33,623 bases of DNA from Candidatus Aminicenantota bacterium (GCA_002877915.1 PNJE01000063.1:1-33623); one strand, 5' to 3'; counted from the first letter of the stretch, positions 17,789-27,817 are shown. Notes: generated from the letters alone by a model not told the origin. Made by a program: numbers and translations.

Positions 17789-17842
17789 GGCTAAAACTGG
17801 AAGTTTATTTACCCAGTCTCTTATTCATTTATAATTTATTTT

Positions 17843-19132
17843 TCAATTCCCTGAAGCTTTGAGCCTTTTAGAAACTTCTTCAACCTTATGAAAAACCCGG
17901 AAGAAATTTTCTCCCCATATTTTCCGGAGATCTTTTTCTGAATAGCCCCGTCGGAGAAGCTCAGCTGTTACCTGGTACATTTCACTCACGTCATTACAAC
18001 CAAGAACTCCTCCCCCGCCATCAAAATCAGTACCGATTCCAACGTAATCGACTCCGACCAGCTTGACTACATGATCAATATGATCGACCAGATCCTTCAC
18101 TGTGGCCAAGTCAGCCGGGTATTTTCTATTTAATTCCTGCATTTCTTCCATAATTTTTTGGCGCTCGGCCTCATCCTGAATATTTCTCCAGTTGCCATAT
18201 TTGGCTCTAAACTCAGCCAGAGCTTTATCCCGTTCCGGGTTTGGCTTCGGAGTTTTCACATAGGCGGAAAGAAAGCAGATCTGAATTACTCCTCCCTTTT
18301 TAGCCAAGGCTTTGATCATATCATCGGTTAAATTTCTGGGATTATCACAAACTGCTCTGGAGCAACTATGAGAAGCAATTATCGGCGCCTGGCTGACGGC
18401 CAGAACATCATAAAAGCTCTTATCTGAGGCATGTGAAATATCCACGATCATCCCCAACCGATTGCATTCTCTGATGACCTGTCGGCCGAACTCGCTCAGC
18501 CCTTTATCCTGGTGGTTACCGGGATCGGTTGAGGAATCACAAATATCATTATTAGAAGTATGACACAGGGTGATATAGCGAACCCCAAGGTCATAAAAAT
18601 GCTTAACCAGGCTTAGGTCCTGCCCAATGGCATATCCATTTTCTATTCCTAAAAAGGCGGTTAGCTTCCCTTCCTTTTTCAGACGGTAAGCATCTTCTGG
18701 TCGAAAACCCAGACCAATTACCTGGGGGTTATCGGCCACCATTTTCTTTACCGCCTGGATTAATTCTTCGGCTCTCTGTTTAGCCTGGGCATAGCCGGCT
18801 TCAGTTCTTGGCCCTTGAGCGACGAAAGCTGCAAAAAATTCGCAGTCCAGGCCGCCTTCTTTCATCCGGGGCAAATCAATTTTGCCACTGTTAGCAAGAT
18901 TCGGGTCATGCCGTTCCGCTGGATTCCAGTTCCCTCTAAGCAGCATCATAGCGGTATCACAGTGAGTATCAACGGTAATCATTTTTTTCTGTATTAATTT
19001 GGCTTTCTGCACCCAGGGGTCTTCTGATGAGCCAGCTGCCTGGTAGACGCCAGCAGCCAGCGAAAAGATAAAAACTGAAAACAATAAGAAGAATACTTTG
19101 GTTTGGTTCATGTTTTTATTTAAACCTTTCAT
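17843..19132 (-). CDS. Membrane dipeptidase (M19, renal dipeptidase family)
   Basis: TVDTHCDTAMMLLRG, LGIENGYAIG, YITLCHTSNN, VDISHASDKSFYDVL, IIASHSCSRAVCDNPRNLTDDMIKALAKKGGVIQI, YVGIGTDFDGGG; signal peptide. Confidence 0.97.
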   Translation of the reverse strand: MKGLNKNMNQTKVFFLLFSVFIFSLAAGVYQAAGSSEDPWVQKAKLIQKKMITVDTHCDTAMMLLRGNWNPAERHDPNLANSGKIDLPRMKEGGLDCEFFAAFVAQGPRTEAGYAQAKQRAEELIQAVKKMVADNPQVIGLGFRPEDAYRLKKEGKLTAFLGIENGYAIGQDLSLVKHFYDLGVRYITLCHTSNNDICDSSTDPGNHQDKGLSEFGRQVIRECNRLGMIVDISHASDKSFYDVLAVSQAPIIASHSCSRAVCDNPRNLTDDMIKALAKKGGVIQICFLSAYVKTPKPNPERDKALAEFRAKYGNWRNIQDEAERQKIMEEMQELNRKYPADLATVKDLVDHIDHVVKLVGVDYVGIGTDFDGGGGVLGCNDVSEMYQVTAELLRRGYSEKDLRKIWGENFFRVFHKVEEVSKRLKASGN

Positions 19133-19186
19133 TTCTGGAAGTTGATTAATTTTTTATTTCCAGGCTCTAAAAACATTTAGCTCAAG

Positions 19187-19195
19187 ATTATATCA
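19187..19195 (-). promoter_or_regulatory. Extended -10 sigma-70-type promoter for the M19 gene
   Basis: Minus strand TGATATAAT in an AT-rich intergenic region upstream of 19132. Confidence 0.4.
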
Positions 19196-19235
19196 GAATA
19201 AATAATAATTTTTAAAATAATTTAGACCACCGGGG

Positions 19236-20210
19236 TCAGGATTTCTTCTGCAAAAGATAAAAGACGGCCTGGTGGTTTCCTTTTTCTGCCAGAAAATCGA
19301 TTATCTCATAACCTTTTTTAAAATAGTGCAAAAATAACTTCCGGGTTTGCAGGCGCCAGACAAGGGGGATCTGATGGATCTGAGAATCCTCAACTTGGGT
19401 AGCTCTCAGCATCAAGTAAAAATCAGCCGGGATAGGGACAAGAAGCTGTTCGGCTCCAATTTCAAGATTCAGGCCGGTACTAATTTCTAAAATTACCGGT
19501 CCATCTCGTCCGAGAACTTGTTGATAATTTACTTCGATGGCCCGGGGTAGCCTGTCAAGATAACCGGCCATTTCATTTTCCTTAATGGCAGGCTGATGTT
19601 TCTTCTTTAGATCCCAACAAGCAAAAAAACGGTCAGAAGGAACATCCTGGCGATTAAGCCTCCCGCCATACTCCCCATAAGGAGCCACCCGGTATTCCAG
19701 AACCTCCATCCCCAAGCGGCGAATATTACGATGGGCATTGACCGCCGTCAAGGGATCATAGGTACAGACTACGGTTGTTATTTTCAAAACTGAAAGGAGG
19801 ACCTCCTTCTGGAATTCTTTGATCAGTATCCCGAGACCGAAGTTAAGCCGGTCAGGGCGAACCCCCAGGAATTGAGAATAGAACCAGATATTTCCCGGTT
19901 GACTGAAACCAAGAGATTTATCTTTGATTCCAGCAAAACCATAGCTAAAGCCAACTAAATGGTCGGAATCATAGAGAAATCGGCCAGACCCGTCCTCTTC
20001 AAAAACACCAATAAACAGGCTGCTTCCTTCGTGAAGAAAATTCTCACACAAAAGATTCCGGGAGCCGGATAAATGGTCGGGCGCAAACTCCCAGACTACC
20101 TGCCTCAGCTCCTCGTATTTTTGGTAATCCTCAGCTTTGGAACTGCTTTCCACTCTGAAAAGAAACTTTTTCCCTTTGATTTCGATTATTTTTTCAGGAA
20201 GGTTTATCAT
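19236..20210 (-). CDS. GNAT-like protein of the COG3375 type (uncharacterised)
   Basis: LRQVVWEFAPDHLSGSRNLL...VGFSYGFAG...WFYSQFLGVRPDRLNFGLGILIKEFQKEVLL...CTYDPLTAVNAHRNIRRLGMEVLEYRVAPYGEYGGRLNRQDVPSDRFFACWDL. Confidence 0.8.
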   Translation of the reverse strand: MINLPEKIIEIKGKKFLFRVESSSKAEDYQKYEELRQVVWEFAPDHLSGSRNLLCENFLHEGSSLFIGVFEEDGSGRFLYDSDHLVGFSYGFAGIKDKSLGFSQPGNIWFYSQFLGVRPDRLNFGLGILIKEFQKEVLLSVLKITTVVCTYDPLTAVNAHRNIRRLGMEVLEYRVAPYGEYGGRLNRQDVPSDRFFACWDLKKKHQPAIKENEMAGYLDRLPRAIEVNYQQVLGRDGPVILEISTGLNLEIGAEQLLVPIPADFYLMLRATQVEDSQIHQIPLVWRLQTRKLFLHYFKKGYEIIDFLAEKGNHQAVFYLLQKKS

Positions 20211-20619
20211 GGCTGAATAATTTTACCAATCAGAAGCTTCTTTGTTAAACCTTTTTTTACCGAGAAGTTCTTATACTGTTGCTTAAGGCAAAATAAAAAT
20301 AAATATCAATATTCTTTCTGACCTTTAATCTTAAGCCGTTTTTTTAAAAAATCTATTTATCGAAAAGTTTATTTTTGTTAAGATTTTTTAGTATAATCAG
20401 AAACTTAAATGGAAAAAAGTTTTGCCTGGTATTCAATTTTATACGAGAGGAAATCTGTAATTTTGCCCTCATCGGCCAGGCTGAAGCCGACAGAGGCGAT
20501 AAAAATTCACCATAATCTTAAAGAATCTCCAACTGGAAATCTTTCTTTATCGTCTCAGGTCCTTATTTTTTTCCCGGGAGCATGCAAAGGCAATTATTTA
20601 GGAGTTATGGCTGAACAAA

Positions 20620-21330
20620 ATGACTGAAATTCCGGTCTTTAATCAGCTGCCGCTCAAGGAAACCAAGAAATCTAAACGGGTTAGAATATTAATTTTCTGT
20701 CTGGAAATAGTATTCGTAGGCGGTCTCCTGGCAACCTGGCTCCTGTCCAGGGCGATAAGGCAGAACAAGAGCTTATGGGTCCTTTTCTTTTATTGTTTTC
20801 CCTCCGAGTTCTTGATTTCTATTCTTCCCCATGAGCCAGTCCTTCTTTATTTCAGCAAATTTTATAGCCCGGCCACTGTGGCTCTGGTTTCGATTGTGGG
20901 AACAGTTCTGGCCGAAGCCCTCGACTATTCGGCCATTTTTATAATTAAGGAACATCGCTTTATCTCCAGGGCAAGAAAAAGCGCCTGGGGAGAAAAGTTT
21001 ATCAGGCTGTTTGGAAAAGCACCTACGGCCGCTCTCTGGCTGGCCGCTTTCTTCCCCGCTGTTCCTTTCTATCCTTTCCGTTTCCTGGTGGTCCTTTCTG
21101 ACTATCCTTTATGGAAATATCTGTTAGTCATATTTACTGCTCGCCTGCCCAAATTTTATCTCCTGGCTCTTGTGGGTCAAATCCTTAAAATTCCCGACCT
21201 CTGGATTATAGCCTTTTTTGTCATCCTGCTATTCTCGGCTTACCTACCAGCAGTTAGATTCCATAAAAAGAAAAAGATTAAAAAAGCCAGCCTGGCGGCG
21301 AGATCGGTCGAGGCCGGTTCTGAGCGTTAA
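20620..21330 (+). CDS. VTT/DedA-like membrane protein
   Basis: Multi-TM; FPSEFLISILPHEPVLLYFSKFYSPATVALVSIVGTVLAEALDY, FFPAVPFYPFRFLVVLSDYPLWKYL. Confidence 0.6.
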   Translation: MTEIPVFNQLPLKETKKSKRVRILIFCLEIVFVGGLLATWLLSRAIRQNKSLWVLFFYCFPSEFLISILPHEPVLLYFSKFYSPATVALVSIVGTVLAEALDYSAIFIIKEHRFISRARKSAWGEKFIRLFGKAPTAALWLAAFFPAVPFYPFRFLVVLSDYPLWKYLLVIFTARLPKFYLLALVGQILKIPDLWIIAFFVILLFSAYLPAVRFHKKKKIKKASLAARSVEAGSER

Positions 21331-21429
21331 GGGCAAAATTTAGCTCCTCTTAAACAATCAATTTTTCATTAATTTTGACAGGTTATTAAGAGAATGGTAT
21401 AAATACTTTTCCTTGCTCGGGTAACCATT

Positions 21430-22410
21430 ATGAAACTGACCCAAGAAAAAATGCTTAACAAAAATTTAGTTTGCCTAATTAATCCTCTGGCCGCTAATGA
21501 ACGTTGGAAAAGACGAAAAAGATTGCGAGAAGAACTCATTCGCCGGTTGCCAGGAAGCTGCCTGGATACTCCGCGGACCAAGGACGAAACAGTAGAGATG
21601 ACCAAGTCGGTTTGCGCCCAGGCCGAAGTAGTGGTAGCTGTGGGTGGTGATGGCACTATCGCTGACGTTCTCCAGGGGATATTTGAGGCTAAACGAAATG
21701 ATCAAATTATCTTCGGGGTGGTTCCTTTTGGCAGTGGTAACGCCTTCCGAGAATCTCTTGGACTTCCCCGGAATCCATTTAAAGCCATAAAATATCTGTC
21801 AGAAGGGGACCTCCTGACGATTGACCTGATCCAGGTTGAAGATCGGATAGCCGGTTTTGCCAGCGTTGGTTCTACAGCTGCAGTTACGGGTGAAAAACTC
21901 CGCCATTCAATACCCGGACTGATTGGCCATCTACTGGCTGCCCGGAAACTTCTTTTTTATAAGCGACAGCCAAAGGTCCTGGAACTCTATGAAGGAATAG
22001 ACGAAAAAGGGGGAAATTTTGATTATCTCCAGATTTCCTCTAAATTCTTAGATTGCATAATAGGGAATACCAATTACTTCGGCTATAGTTGGCTGGTGGC
22101 TCCCCAGGCCCGATTGGATGATGGTTATCTCGATATCACTTTATTTGAGATGCCACCGCTCCTCTATATTATTCTTTTCCCTTTGATTTATTTTGGCCTC
22201 CTCCAAAAAAAGTTAAGGCATTTTAAGGCTAAAGAAGTAGTAATTAATGGTCCCAACCTGGATATTCAATATAATGGTGAATATCTCGGCGCCCGGGATT
22301 CGGTCAGGATAAAAATATTGCCGAAGGCACTTAAGGTCCTCGGTAATCGGCGAAAAGCAGCTCGCTTCTTGATCCAGAAAGAAGATGAGCAGGAAAAACC
22401 GTCAGCCTGA
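21430..22410 (+). CDS. Diacylglycerol/sphingosine kinase-like lipid kinase (YegS/BmrU type)
   Basis: LINPLAANERWKRR, VVAVGGDGTIADVLQGI, FGVVPFGSGNAFRESLGLPRNPFKAI. Confidence 0.93.
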   Translation: MKLTQEKMLNKNLVCLINPLAANERWKRRKRLREELIRRLPGSCLDTPRTKDETVEMTKSVCAQAEVVVAVGGDGTIADVLQGIFEAKRNDQIIFGVVPFGSGNAFRESLGLPRNPFKAIKYLSEGDLLTIDLIQVEDRIAGFASVGSTAAVTGEKLRHSIPGLIGHLLAARKLLFYKRQPKVLELYEGIDEKGGNFDYLQISSKFLDCIIGNTNYFGYSWLVAPQARLDDGYLDITLFEMPPLLYIILFPLIYFGLLQKKLRHFKAKEVVINGPNLDIQYNGEYLGARDSVRIKILPKALKVLGNRRKAARFLIQKEDEQEKPSA

Positions 22411-22567
22411 GCAGCGCCAGAGAAAACATATTTTAGAGCTAAGTCTAACGATAAAGCCAGGGTCTTATCTTGACCAAATGCAGAATCTTCTTTACTGGCA
22501 TATCAAAAATCCATTCGTCCGATTTTATTTAATCGGCCTCGGGTAATAGCCTGTTCAAAAAAGAGTA

Positions 22568-23776
22568 TTACTTTTTAACTTCCTTTTTTTCATTTCCCCA
22601 GAGAGTTCCACCACCCATTGACTCCCGCCAGGCTTCCCGCCAGCGATGAATATCCACCACCCCAATAGCAGGCATATTTTGCCTGGCCTCTTTTGGCCTC
22701 AAAGCAGGAAAGGGCTTATGAGGCTCTTTCTGGTACCAGTAAGCCACCGTTACCAAATCAAGAGTTAGGCAGTTATTGTGACCATGCTCAATAGTGGCTT
22801 TTAACGATTTCTCAAAAGTGATCGGAGATTCCAGGAAAAAATGGTAACAATGGGTCCGGCCAAGCCAGCCAGTTTCATTGTTCGCCCGGGCGTAACCAAA
22901 GTAAGGATGCTGGTAAATTTCCTTCGGACTCCAGGAACAGTTAAAGAAATCTTCTGTGCCAGTACCATGAAGGGAAGGCGGCCATTTTTCTCCGTCAATA
23001 AAAAACATATCATCTCCCTCTCCGTACCACATAGGCGAAGGATTATCGACGTAATAATTAATTCCAACCAGCTGGCCTTTCCCTTCGATATCGGCAATGA
23101 CATAGTTCCTGGCACCATCAAGATTGGGAGGCTGGGGCCCAAGGACACCCCATTCATTTTCTCCTTCTGGCCCGGGCTCGGTAATCTGCCGGTTCCAGAA
23201 AGCATGAAACCGGCCAAGGTCCGGCGATATCGATTTATACTGTTCATAATCGAGGTAATAATAGAAAGCTTCAATTGGCTTATCAGACTGATTCTCAATG
23301 GTCACCAGGGCACCCTCACTAAACGGCATCGGAAAGTAGCAATTCAGGGCATTGCCCCCGAGAGGAGCAGCCGCCAGCGGCAGGCTAATAAAATTATATT
23401 TTTCGCCCCAGCCCTGGCCGAAAAAATCTCCAAGAGGACATTCAACGCTGGGGTCCTTTTCCCCATCCCAGTACATCCTCAAAACTGCATTGCGACGAAT
23501 CATCGGATCCTCGGAAGCTAAAGTTATCCAGATATGCTTGATAATTCCGGCTCCCGGAATGCGGGCCAGTTCAGCGATCTGTCCAGGTTCAATTCTGATA
23601 AAATCGGCATTTTTCCCTGTTCGATCATAGCTGGAAATTCTTTTTCTCTGGTAATTTTTCAACCGGGCTAAATCTTCCAGAAGAGAATTGCCAGAAATTT
23701 TTTCCTGGGCCAGACCCAAATTGAATAAAAATAGAAAAGCTCCGATAACGGCCAGAAATATCTTTTTCTTTTTCAT
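22568..23776 (-). CDS. DUF2961 domain-containing secreted protein
   Basis: Signal peptide; FIRIEPGQIAELARIPGAGIIKHIWITL, LRMYWDGEKDPSVECPLGDFFG, SLHGTGTEDFFNCSWSP. Confidence 0.93.
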   Translation of the reverse strand: MKKKKIFLAVIGAFLFLFNLGLAQEKISGNSLLEDLARLKNYQRKRISSYDRTGKNADFIRIEPGQIAELARIPGAGIIKHIWITLASEDPMIRRNAVLRMYWDGEKDPSVECPLGDFFGQGWGEKYNFISLPLAAAPLGGNALNCYFPMPFSEGALVTIENQSDKPIEAFYYYLDYEQYKSISPDLGRFHAFWNRQITEPGPEGENEWGVLGPQPPNLDGARNYVIADIEGKGQLVGINYYVDNPSPMWYGEGDDMFFIDGEKWPPSLHGTGTEDFFNCSWSPKEIYQHPYFGYARANNETGWLGRTHCYHFFLESPITFEKSLKATIEHGHNNCLTLDLVTVAYWYQKEPHKPFPALRPKEARQNMPAIGVVDIHRWREAWRESMGGGTLWGNEKKEVKK

Positions 23777-23926
23777 GGTTAACCTCCTTAATTTGATTTT
23801 TCATCCTTTCCTACTGATGATTATCCAACACGATGCCTTTTTCCGTCCAGAAAAAAGATTGAACTACACTAACTTTAAAATTATAATTCTGACTGAATAA
23901 AAGCCAGGCGGAGAAAGCTAAAGAAG

Positions 23927-24943
23927 ATGACGGTGGCGGTTACAGGAGGCACAGGATTTATTGGCCAGGTTTTAGTCAGGCGCCTGGTTGAAGCTGGAGA
24001 GAACGTCCGAGTGATCGTTAGGGCCAGTAGCCAGATAGATGAGCTAAAAAAATTGCCTTTGGAAATTGTCCGGTCAGACTTGGGCAAGGAAAGCTCGCTA
24101 ACAGAAGCACTATCTGGCTGCCAGCAGCTTTATCACTTAGCTGCTTATGCGCGAAACTGGTCTTCCGATCCGAAAGCTTTTTATCAGGTAAATGTCCAGG
24201 GACTAAAAAATATCCTGGAAGCAGCCAAAAAATCAGGGCTTAAGCGGGTGGTCTATGTGAGTTCATCGGTGGTTTACGGTCCAAGCCTAACTGATACTGT
24301 TTCCGAGGCCAGCGATAGAAAGGATTTTCCTTATCTCACTGAATACGAAGAGAGTAAAGCCCTTTCTGAAAGAATCATCCCGGAATATCTTAAGAGCGGA
24401 CTCGAAATCGTCATAGCCAAACCTACGAGGGTCTTTGGGCCGGGTAAGCTGACGGAAGCAAATTCGGTTACCAGAATGATTTATTGGTATCTCCGGTACC
24501 GAATCTGTCTTCTGCTCGACCAGGGCAAACAAATTGGCAATTATGTTTTTGTAGAAGATGTCGTCCGCGGTCTGAAGCTGATTATGGAAAAAGGTCGATC
24601 CGGTGAAAACTATATCCTCGGCGCAGAAAACATCTCTTTATCGGGCTTTTTTAATATCCTAAGAGAAGTTTCCGGCCGGAAAGCTTTGCGCTTTAAAATC
24701 TCTATTCCTCTGGCTTTATATTTAGCCCGGTTTGAATCCTGGAAAGCCAGGACTTTCGGCTGGTATCCGCTGATTACTGAAGGCTGGGTAAAAACCTTTC
24801 TTCAAAACTGGTCATTTTCTCACCGCAAAGCCAGCCTTGAACTTGGCTATGATCCGAGAAACCTAAGGGAAGGTCTCAGGCAGACGTGCGAATGGTTGGG
24901 GTTCCGCTCAAAGGAGACTGGAAATAATATCAAGGCAGAATAA
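23927..24943 (+). CDS. NAD(P)-dependent epimerase / extended SDR (dihydroflavonol reductase-like)
   Basis: VAVTGGTGFIGQVLVRRLVEAGENVRVIVR, YHLAAYARNW, YVSSSVVYG, YEESKALSE. Confidence 0.94.
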   Translation: MTVAVTGGTGFIGQVLVRRLVEAGENVRVIVRASSQIDELKKLPLEIVRSDLGKESSLTEALSGCQQLYHLAAYARNWSSDPKAFYQVNVQGLKNILEAAKKSGLKRVVYVSSSVVYGPSLTDTVSEASDRKDFPYLTEYEESKALSERIIPEYLKSGLEIVIAKPTRVFGPGKLTEANSVTRMIYWYLRYRICLLLDQGKQIGNYVFVEDVVRGLKLIMEKGRSGENYILGAENISLSGFFNILREVSGRKALRFKISIPLALYLARFESWKARTFGWYPLITEGWVKTFLQNWSFSHRKASLELGYDPRNLREGLRQTCEWLGFRSKETGNNIKAE

Positions 24944-25648
24944 ATGATTAAAAAAATGCCAGTGGAAAGCAACCGCCAAACTACAATTATTCTTTTGGTC
25001 ACGCCGTTTCTTCTGGCTTTCTACCGATATTTTGGAATGCCGGCTAATTATGATCAGCTTCTATCGGGCCGGTTTTCCGGAGCTTACCTATCAGGATTTT
25101 ACCGGGATTTTTTTAATTTTTTCATGGCCTTCATCCTGCTTTTTCTGATCCCAGCGCTAATTATCAAGCTGGTCTTCAAAGAAAAATTAAGGGCTTATGG
25201 ATTCGCTCGTGGCGACTTAAGACTGGGAATCAAATTGATAATAATCTCATTGCCTTTAATAGTTATTTCAGGCTGGGCCTCTGCCCGTCGGCTCGATTTT
25301 CAAAAAGAGTATTCTGCCTTTAAAATTAATCCGCTCACCTTAAAAGCCATAATCATTTATGCTCTGGCCTTTTTCTTTTATTACTTCGCTTTCGAGTTCT
25401 TTTTCCGGGGATTTCTGTTGCAGGGTTTAAAACCAGCCTTCGGTTCTCTGAATGCTCTCCTTATCCAGACGATTCCCTGTTGCTTAGTGCACCTCGGCAA
25501 GCCAGTAAGTGAAGTATTTGCTTCTATCGTTGCCAGCCTGCTCTTCGGCTACTTCGTCTTCCAGACGAGGTCGCTTTGGTATGTCATTATTATTCACTGG
25601 CTGGTTGGAGTTTGCCTGAACATTTTTATCGGTTTAACTTTAAATTGA
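24944..25648 (+). CDS. CPBP-family intramembrane glutamic endopeptidase
   Basis: EFFFRGFLLQGL, IPCCLVHLGKPVSEVFAS, IIIHWLVGVCLN motifs; starts directly after the epimerase stop. Confidence 0.9.
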   Translation: MIKKMPVESNRQTTIILLVTPFLLAFYRYFGMPANYDQLLSGRFSGAYLSGFYRDFFNFFMAFILLFLIPALIIKLVFKEKLRAYGFARGDLRLGIKLIIISLPLIVISGWASARRLDFQKEYSAFKINPLTLKAIIIYALAFFFYYFAFEFFFRGFLLQGLKPAFGSLNALLIQTIPCCLVHLGKPVSEVFASIVASLLFGYFVFQTRSLWYVIIIHWLVGVCLNIFIGLTLN

Positions 25649-26533
25649 TCCCCTTTCTGACCAATGGGAAAAAATAAATTGGGATAATAAAAAAGCCAGA
25701 AATCCAATTATAATTCCAGCCAGGACATCAATCCCATAGTGATACTGTCCATAAACTGTGCTGAGGAAAAAAAGAATAATAAGAGGAAATACTATCAGAA
25801 AAGTTTTCTTTCCAGCCCTCCAGGCATAAATAATCATTACCAGGCCAGCCGCACAGTGAGCTGAGGGAAAAGAGCCACCTTGATATTGGCCATGAGCCTC
25901 GACTACTTTCATCAAATTCCAGAAAAGGAAGCCCGAAGCTGGCTGATTAGAAAGGTAAAAGCGCGGGCTGGCCGCAGGCCAAAGAATAAAAATAATAAAG
26001 CAAAGAATATAGGCCAGCCCCAGCGTCAGGACATATCCTTCTGTTTCTTCAGGCCCGAATTTCCTGAAAAGCTGGTAGGCTAAAATTACTACCAGGGGCA
26101 AATAAAAAAAGTAAGAGAACATCATCAGCTCAGTCAGCCAGGGCTGATAATGAGAAACCACAGCCAAATTAGGTGAAAAACCAAATATCAATCGGTCAAG
26201 CTTCAATAGATGAGCATCAAACCAGGAATAGTTCAACAGGTGAACCAGGCTTCCTGCCAGCTTGTAAAGGTAGGCATAAACCGCCAGAGAAAAAGCTAAC
26301 CGCCCAAAAAGAGTCAGAGGTCGGGAGGAAAATCTAACCTGCCAGGAAGGAATTAAAAGCTGGAGAATAATGACCAGCAGGCTAAATGGCAAAAGATAAA
26401 TGGCTTTATTTTGGTGAAGGAAATAATCAATAATTATCAGAACCGAAAAAAAAGAAACTGATAAAATACTTAATTTTTCACTAGGCCATAGTTTTCCCCA
26501 AATGCCAGAATTTTCCGCAGGCCGGTAATTCAT
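25640..26533 (-). CDS. PAP2-superfamily phosphatase (inositolphosphotransferase Aur1/Ipt1-like)
   Basis: SFPSAHCAAGLVMII and YGQYHYGIDVLAGIIIGF motifs; multi-TM. Confidence 0.88.
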   Translation of the reverse strand: MNYRPAENSGIWGKLWPSEKLSILSVSFFSVLIIIDYFLHQNKAIYLLPFSLLVIILQLLIPSWQVRFSSRPLTLFGRLAFSLAVYAYLYKLAGSLVHLLNYSWFDAHLLKLDRLIFGFSPNLAVVSHYQPWLTELMMFSYFFYLPLVVILAYQLFRKFGPEETEGYVLTLGLAYILCFIIFILWPAASPRFYLSNQPASGFLFWNLMKVVEAHGQYQGGSFPSAHCAAGLVMIIYAWRAGKKTFLIVFPLIILFFLSTVYGQYHYGIDVLAGIIIGFLAFLLSQFIFSHWSERGSI

Positions 26534-26545
26534 TTAAGCCTGATT

Positions 26546-26947
26546 TTATCCCTTTATTGCTTTTACCTCAAACTGAGGGGGATGGAGGATATGGGCCTTA
26601 ACCGCACATTGGTCAGCGGCCCTGACCACCGCTTCCAAATATTTCTCGGGGAAACTGGCCGGTAAATGGATAACGATTTCGCTCTTTTCAATCATTTTTG
26701 AGGCCCCTGTTTCCATCGACATTGTTAAATAGATACCATCCGTTGGAAGATTTCTCTGGCGGCAGAAAGCCAGAACGTAATAACCGGCGCAGGTAGCAAT
26801 AGAAGCCAGAAAAAGATCAAAGGGAGCCGGGGCGGACCCTTCTCCTCCGGCATATGGAGGCTGGTCGGTGGTAATAATCATTCCCCGCACTTCAGCATTG
26901 ACCTTGAGGCCCCCGGGAAAAGTGACCTTAATTTCGTTCTTAGCCAT
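26546..26947 (-). CDS. OsmC-family protein
   Basis: PYAGGEGSAPAPFDLFLASIATCAGYYVLAFCRQRNLPTDGI; AADQCAVKAHIL (two conserved Cys). Confidence 0.93.
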   Translation of the reverse strand: MAKNEIKVTFPGGLKVNAEVRGMIITTDQPPYAGGEGSAPAPFDLFLASIATCAGYYVLAFCRQRNLPTDGIYLTMSMETGASKMIEKSEIVIHLPASFPEKYLEAVVRAADQCAVKAHILHPPQFEVKAIKG

Positions 26948-27124
26948 AAACTGCTCCTAAAAATACAAATAAGTTTTTTATTTTACACCTGTGGATAAAT
27001 CTGGCAATAGAAAATAATGAGATCGCAGAAAGCTAAATCGGCCGCTTCTCTCTTTTCCATAAAATAACCATCTAAATCACCCCTGGCGGGGATGTAAAAT
27101 TTTATAATAATCAGACTAAATATT

Positions 27125-27146
27125 ATGGTAAACTAATGGTAAGCTA
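27125..27146. repeat. Imperfect 11-bp tandem repeat upstream of the porin RBS
   Basis: ATGGTAAACTA / ATGGTAAGCTA, one mismatch. Confidence 0.7.
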
Positions 27147-27161
27147 AAAAAGGAGGATGCT

Positions 27162-27785
27162 ATGAAAAAAATTACCACTCGGACACTAATCGCTGCTTTC
27201 CTATTATTTTCAGTTTTTTCCTCGATTTCGTTGGCCAATGTCAGATTGGGACTAAGAGCTGGGGGAAATGCGGCCAAATTGACTGGGGCTGATGTCCAAG
27301 ACATAGGGAATACTTTAAAAAACAAAGTGGGCCTGGTCGGCGGTATCTTTCTGGCTTTCAACTTAGGGAAAATTATCACTATTGAGCCAGAATTCCTTTA
27401 TACCATGAAGGGAACTGATATGAGCGACCCGCAAACCGGTTACACGGGCAAGCTCTTTGGAGATTACCTCGAAATTCCCCTATTGCTCAAAATAAGACTT
27501 CCTTTCCCCGGGATCCAGCCAGCCATATTTGCCGGGCCATCAGTAGGGTTTAAGCTCAAAGAAAAATTAGAATATAATGGTCAGCCTGTCCCCTTAACCG
27601 AAAAAATCCTGCAAAATAATGACTACGGGGCTATTTTTGGAGCCGGGTTGGACTTCGGGCAACATTTTATGATCGATGTGCGTTACAGCCTTGGGCTAAA
27701 AAAAGTACTAACCGCAATCCAGGGCCAAACACCCCCAGATGTGAAAAACGGTGTTGGGTCAGCGACCATCGGTTTGGCTTTCTAA
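27162..27785 (+). CDS. Outer-membrane beta-barrel (porin-family) protein
   Basis: Signal peptide, VRLGLRAGGNAAKLTG, alternating beta-strand pattern, C-terminal phenylalanine (GSATIGLAF*). Confidence 0.88.
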   Translation: MKKITTRTLIAAFLLFSVFSSISLANVRLGLRAGGNAAKLTGADVQDIGNTLKNKVGLVGGIFLAFNLGKIITIEPEFLYTMKGTDMSDPQTGYTGKLFGDYLEIPLLLKIRLPFPGIQPAIFAGPSVGFKLKEKLEYNGQPVPLTEKILQNNDYGAIFGAGLDFGQHFMIDVRYSLGLKKVLTAIQGQTPPDVKNGVGSATIGLAF

Positions 27786-27799
27786 TTTCTAATTTCTAA
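27779..27799. repeat. Triple 7-bp tandem repeat (TTTCTAA)3 across the porin stop codon
   Basis: Exact copies at 27779-27785, 27786-27792, 27793-27799. Confidence 0.9.
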
Positions 27800-27817
27800 C
27801 GCTCCTGAGGCCAGGGG

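Noticed and set aside
20409-20627. 72-aa ORF upstream of the VTT gene, just after a TATAAT-like box and overlapping the next start by 8 nt
   Set aside because: No RBS, no recognisable composition or domain; more likely the 5' leader of the VTT gene, though a leader peptide cannot be excluded.
22801-23298. 165-aa minus-strand ORF within the DUF2961 gene
   Set aside because: Alternative frame of a confident CDS with no recognisable family.
22841-23521. 226-aa plus-strand ORF opposite the DUF2961 gene
   Set aside because: Shadow ORF; the DUF2961 motifs on the minus strand are convincing.
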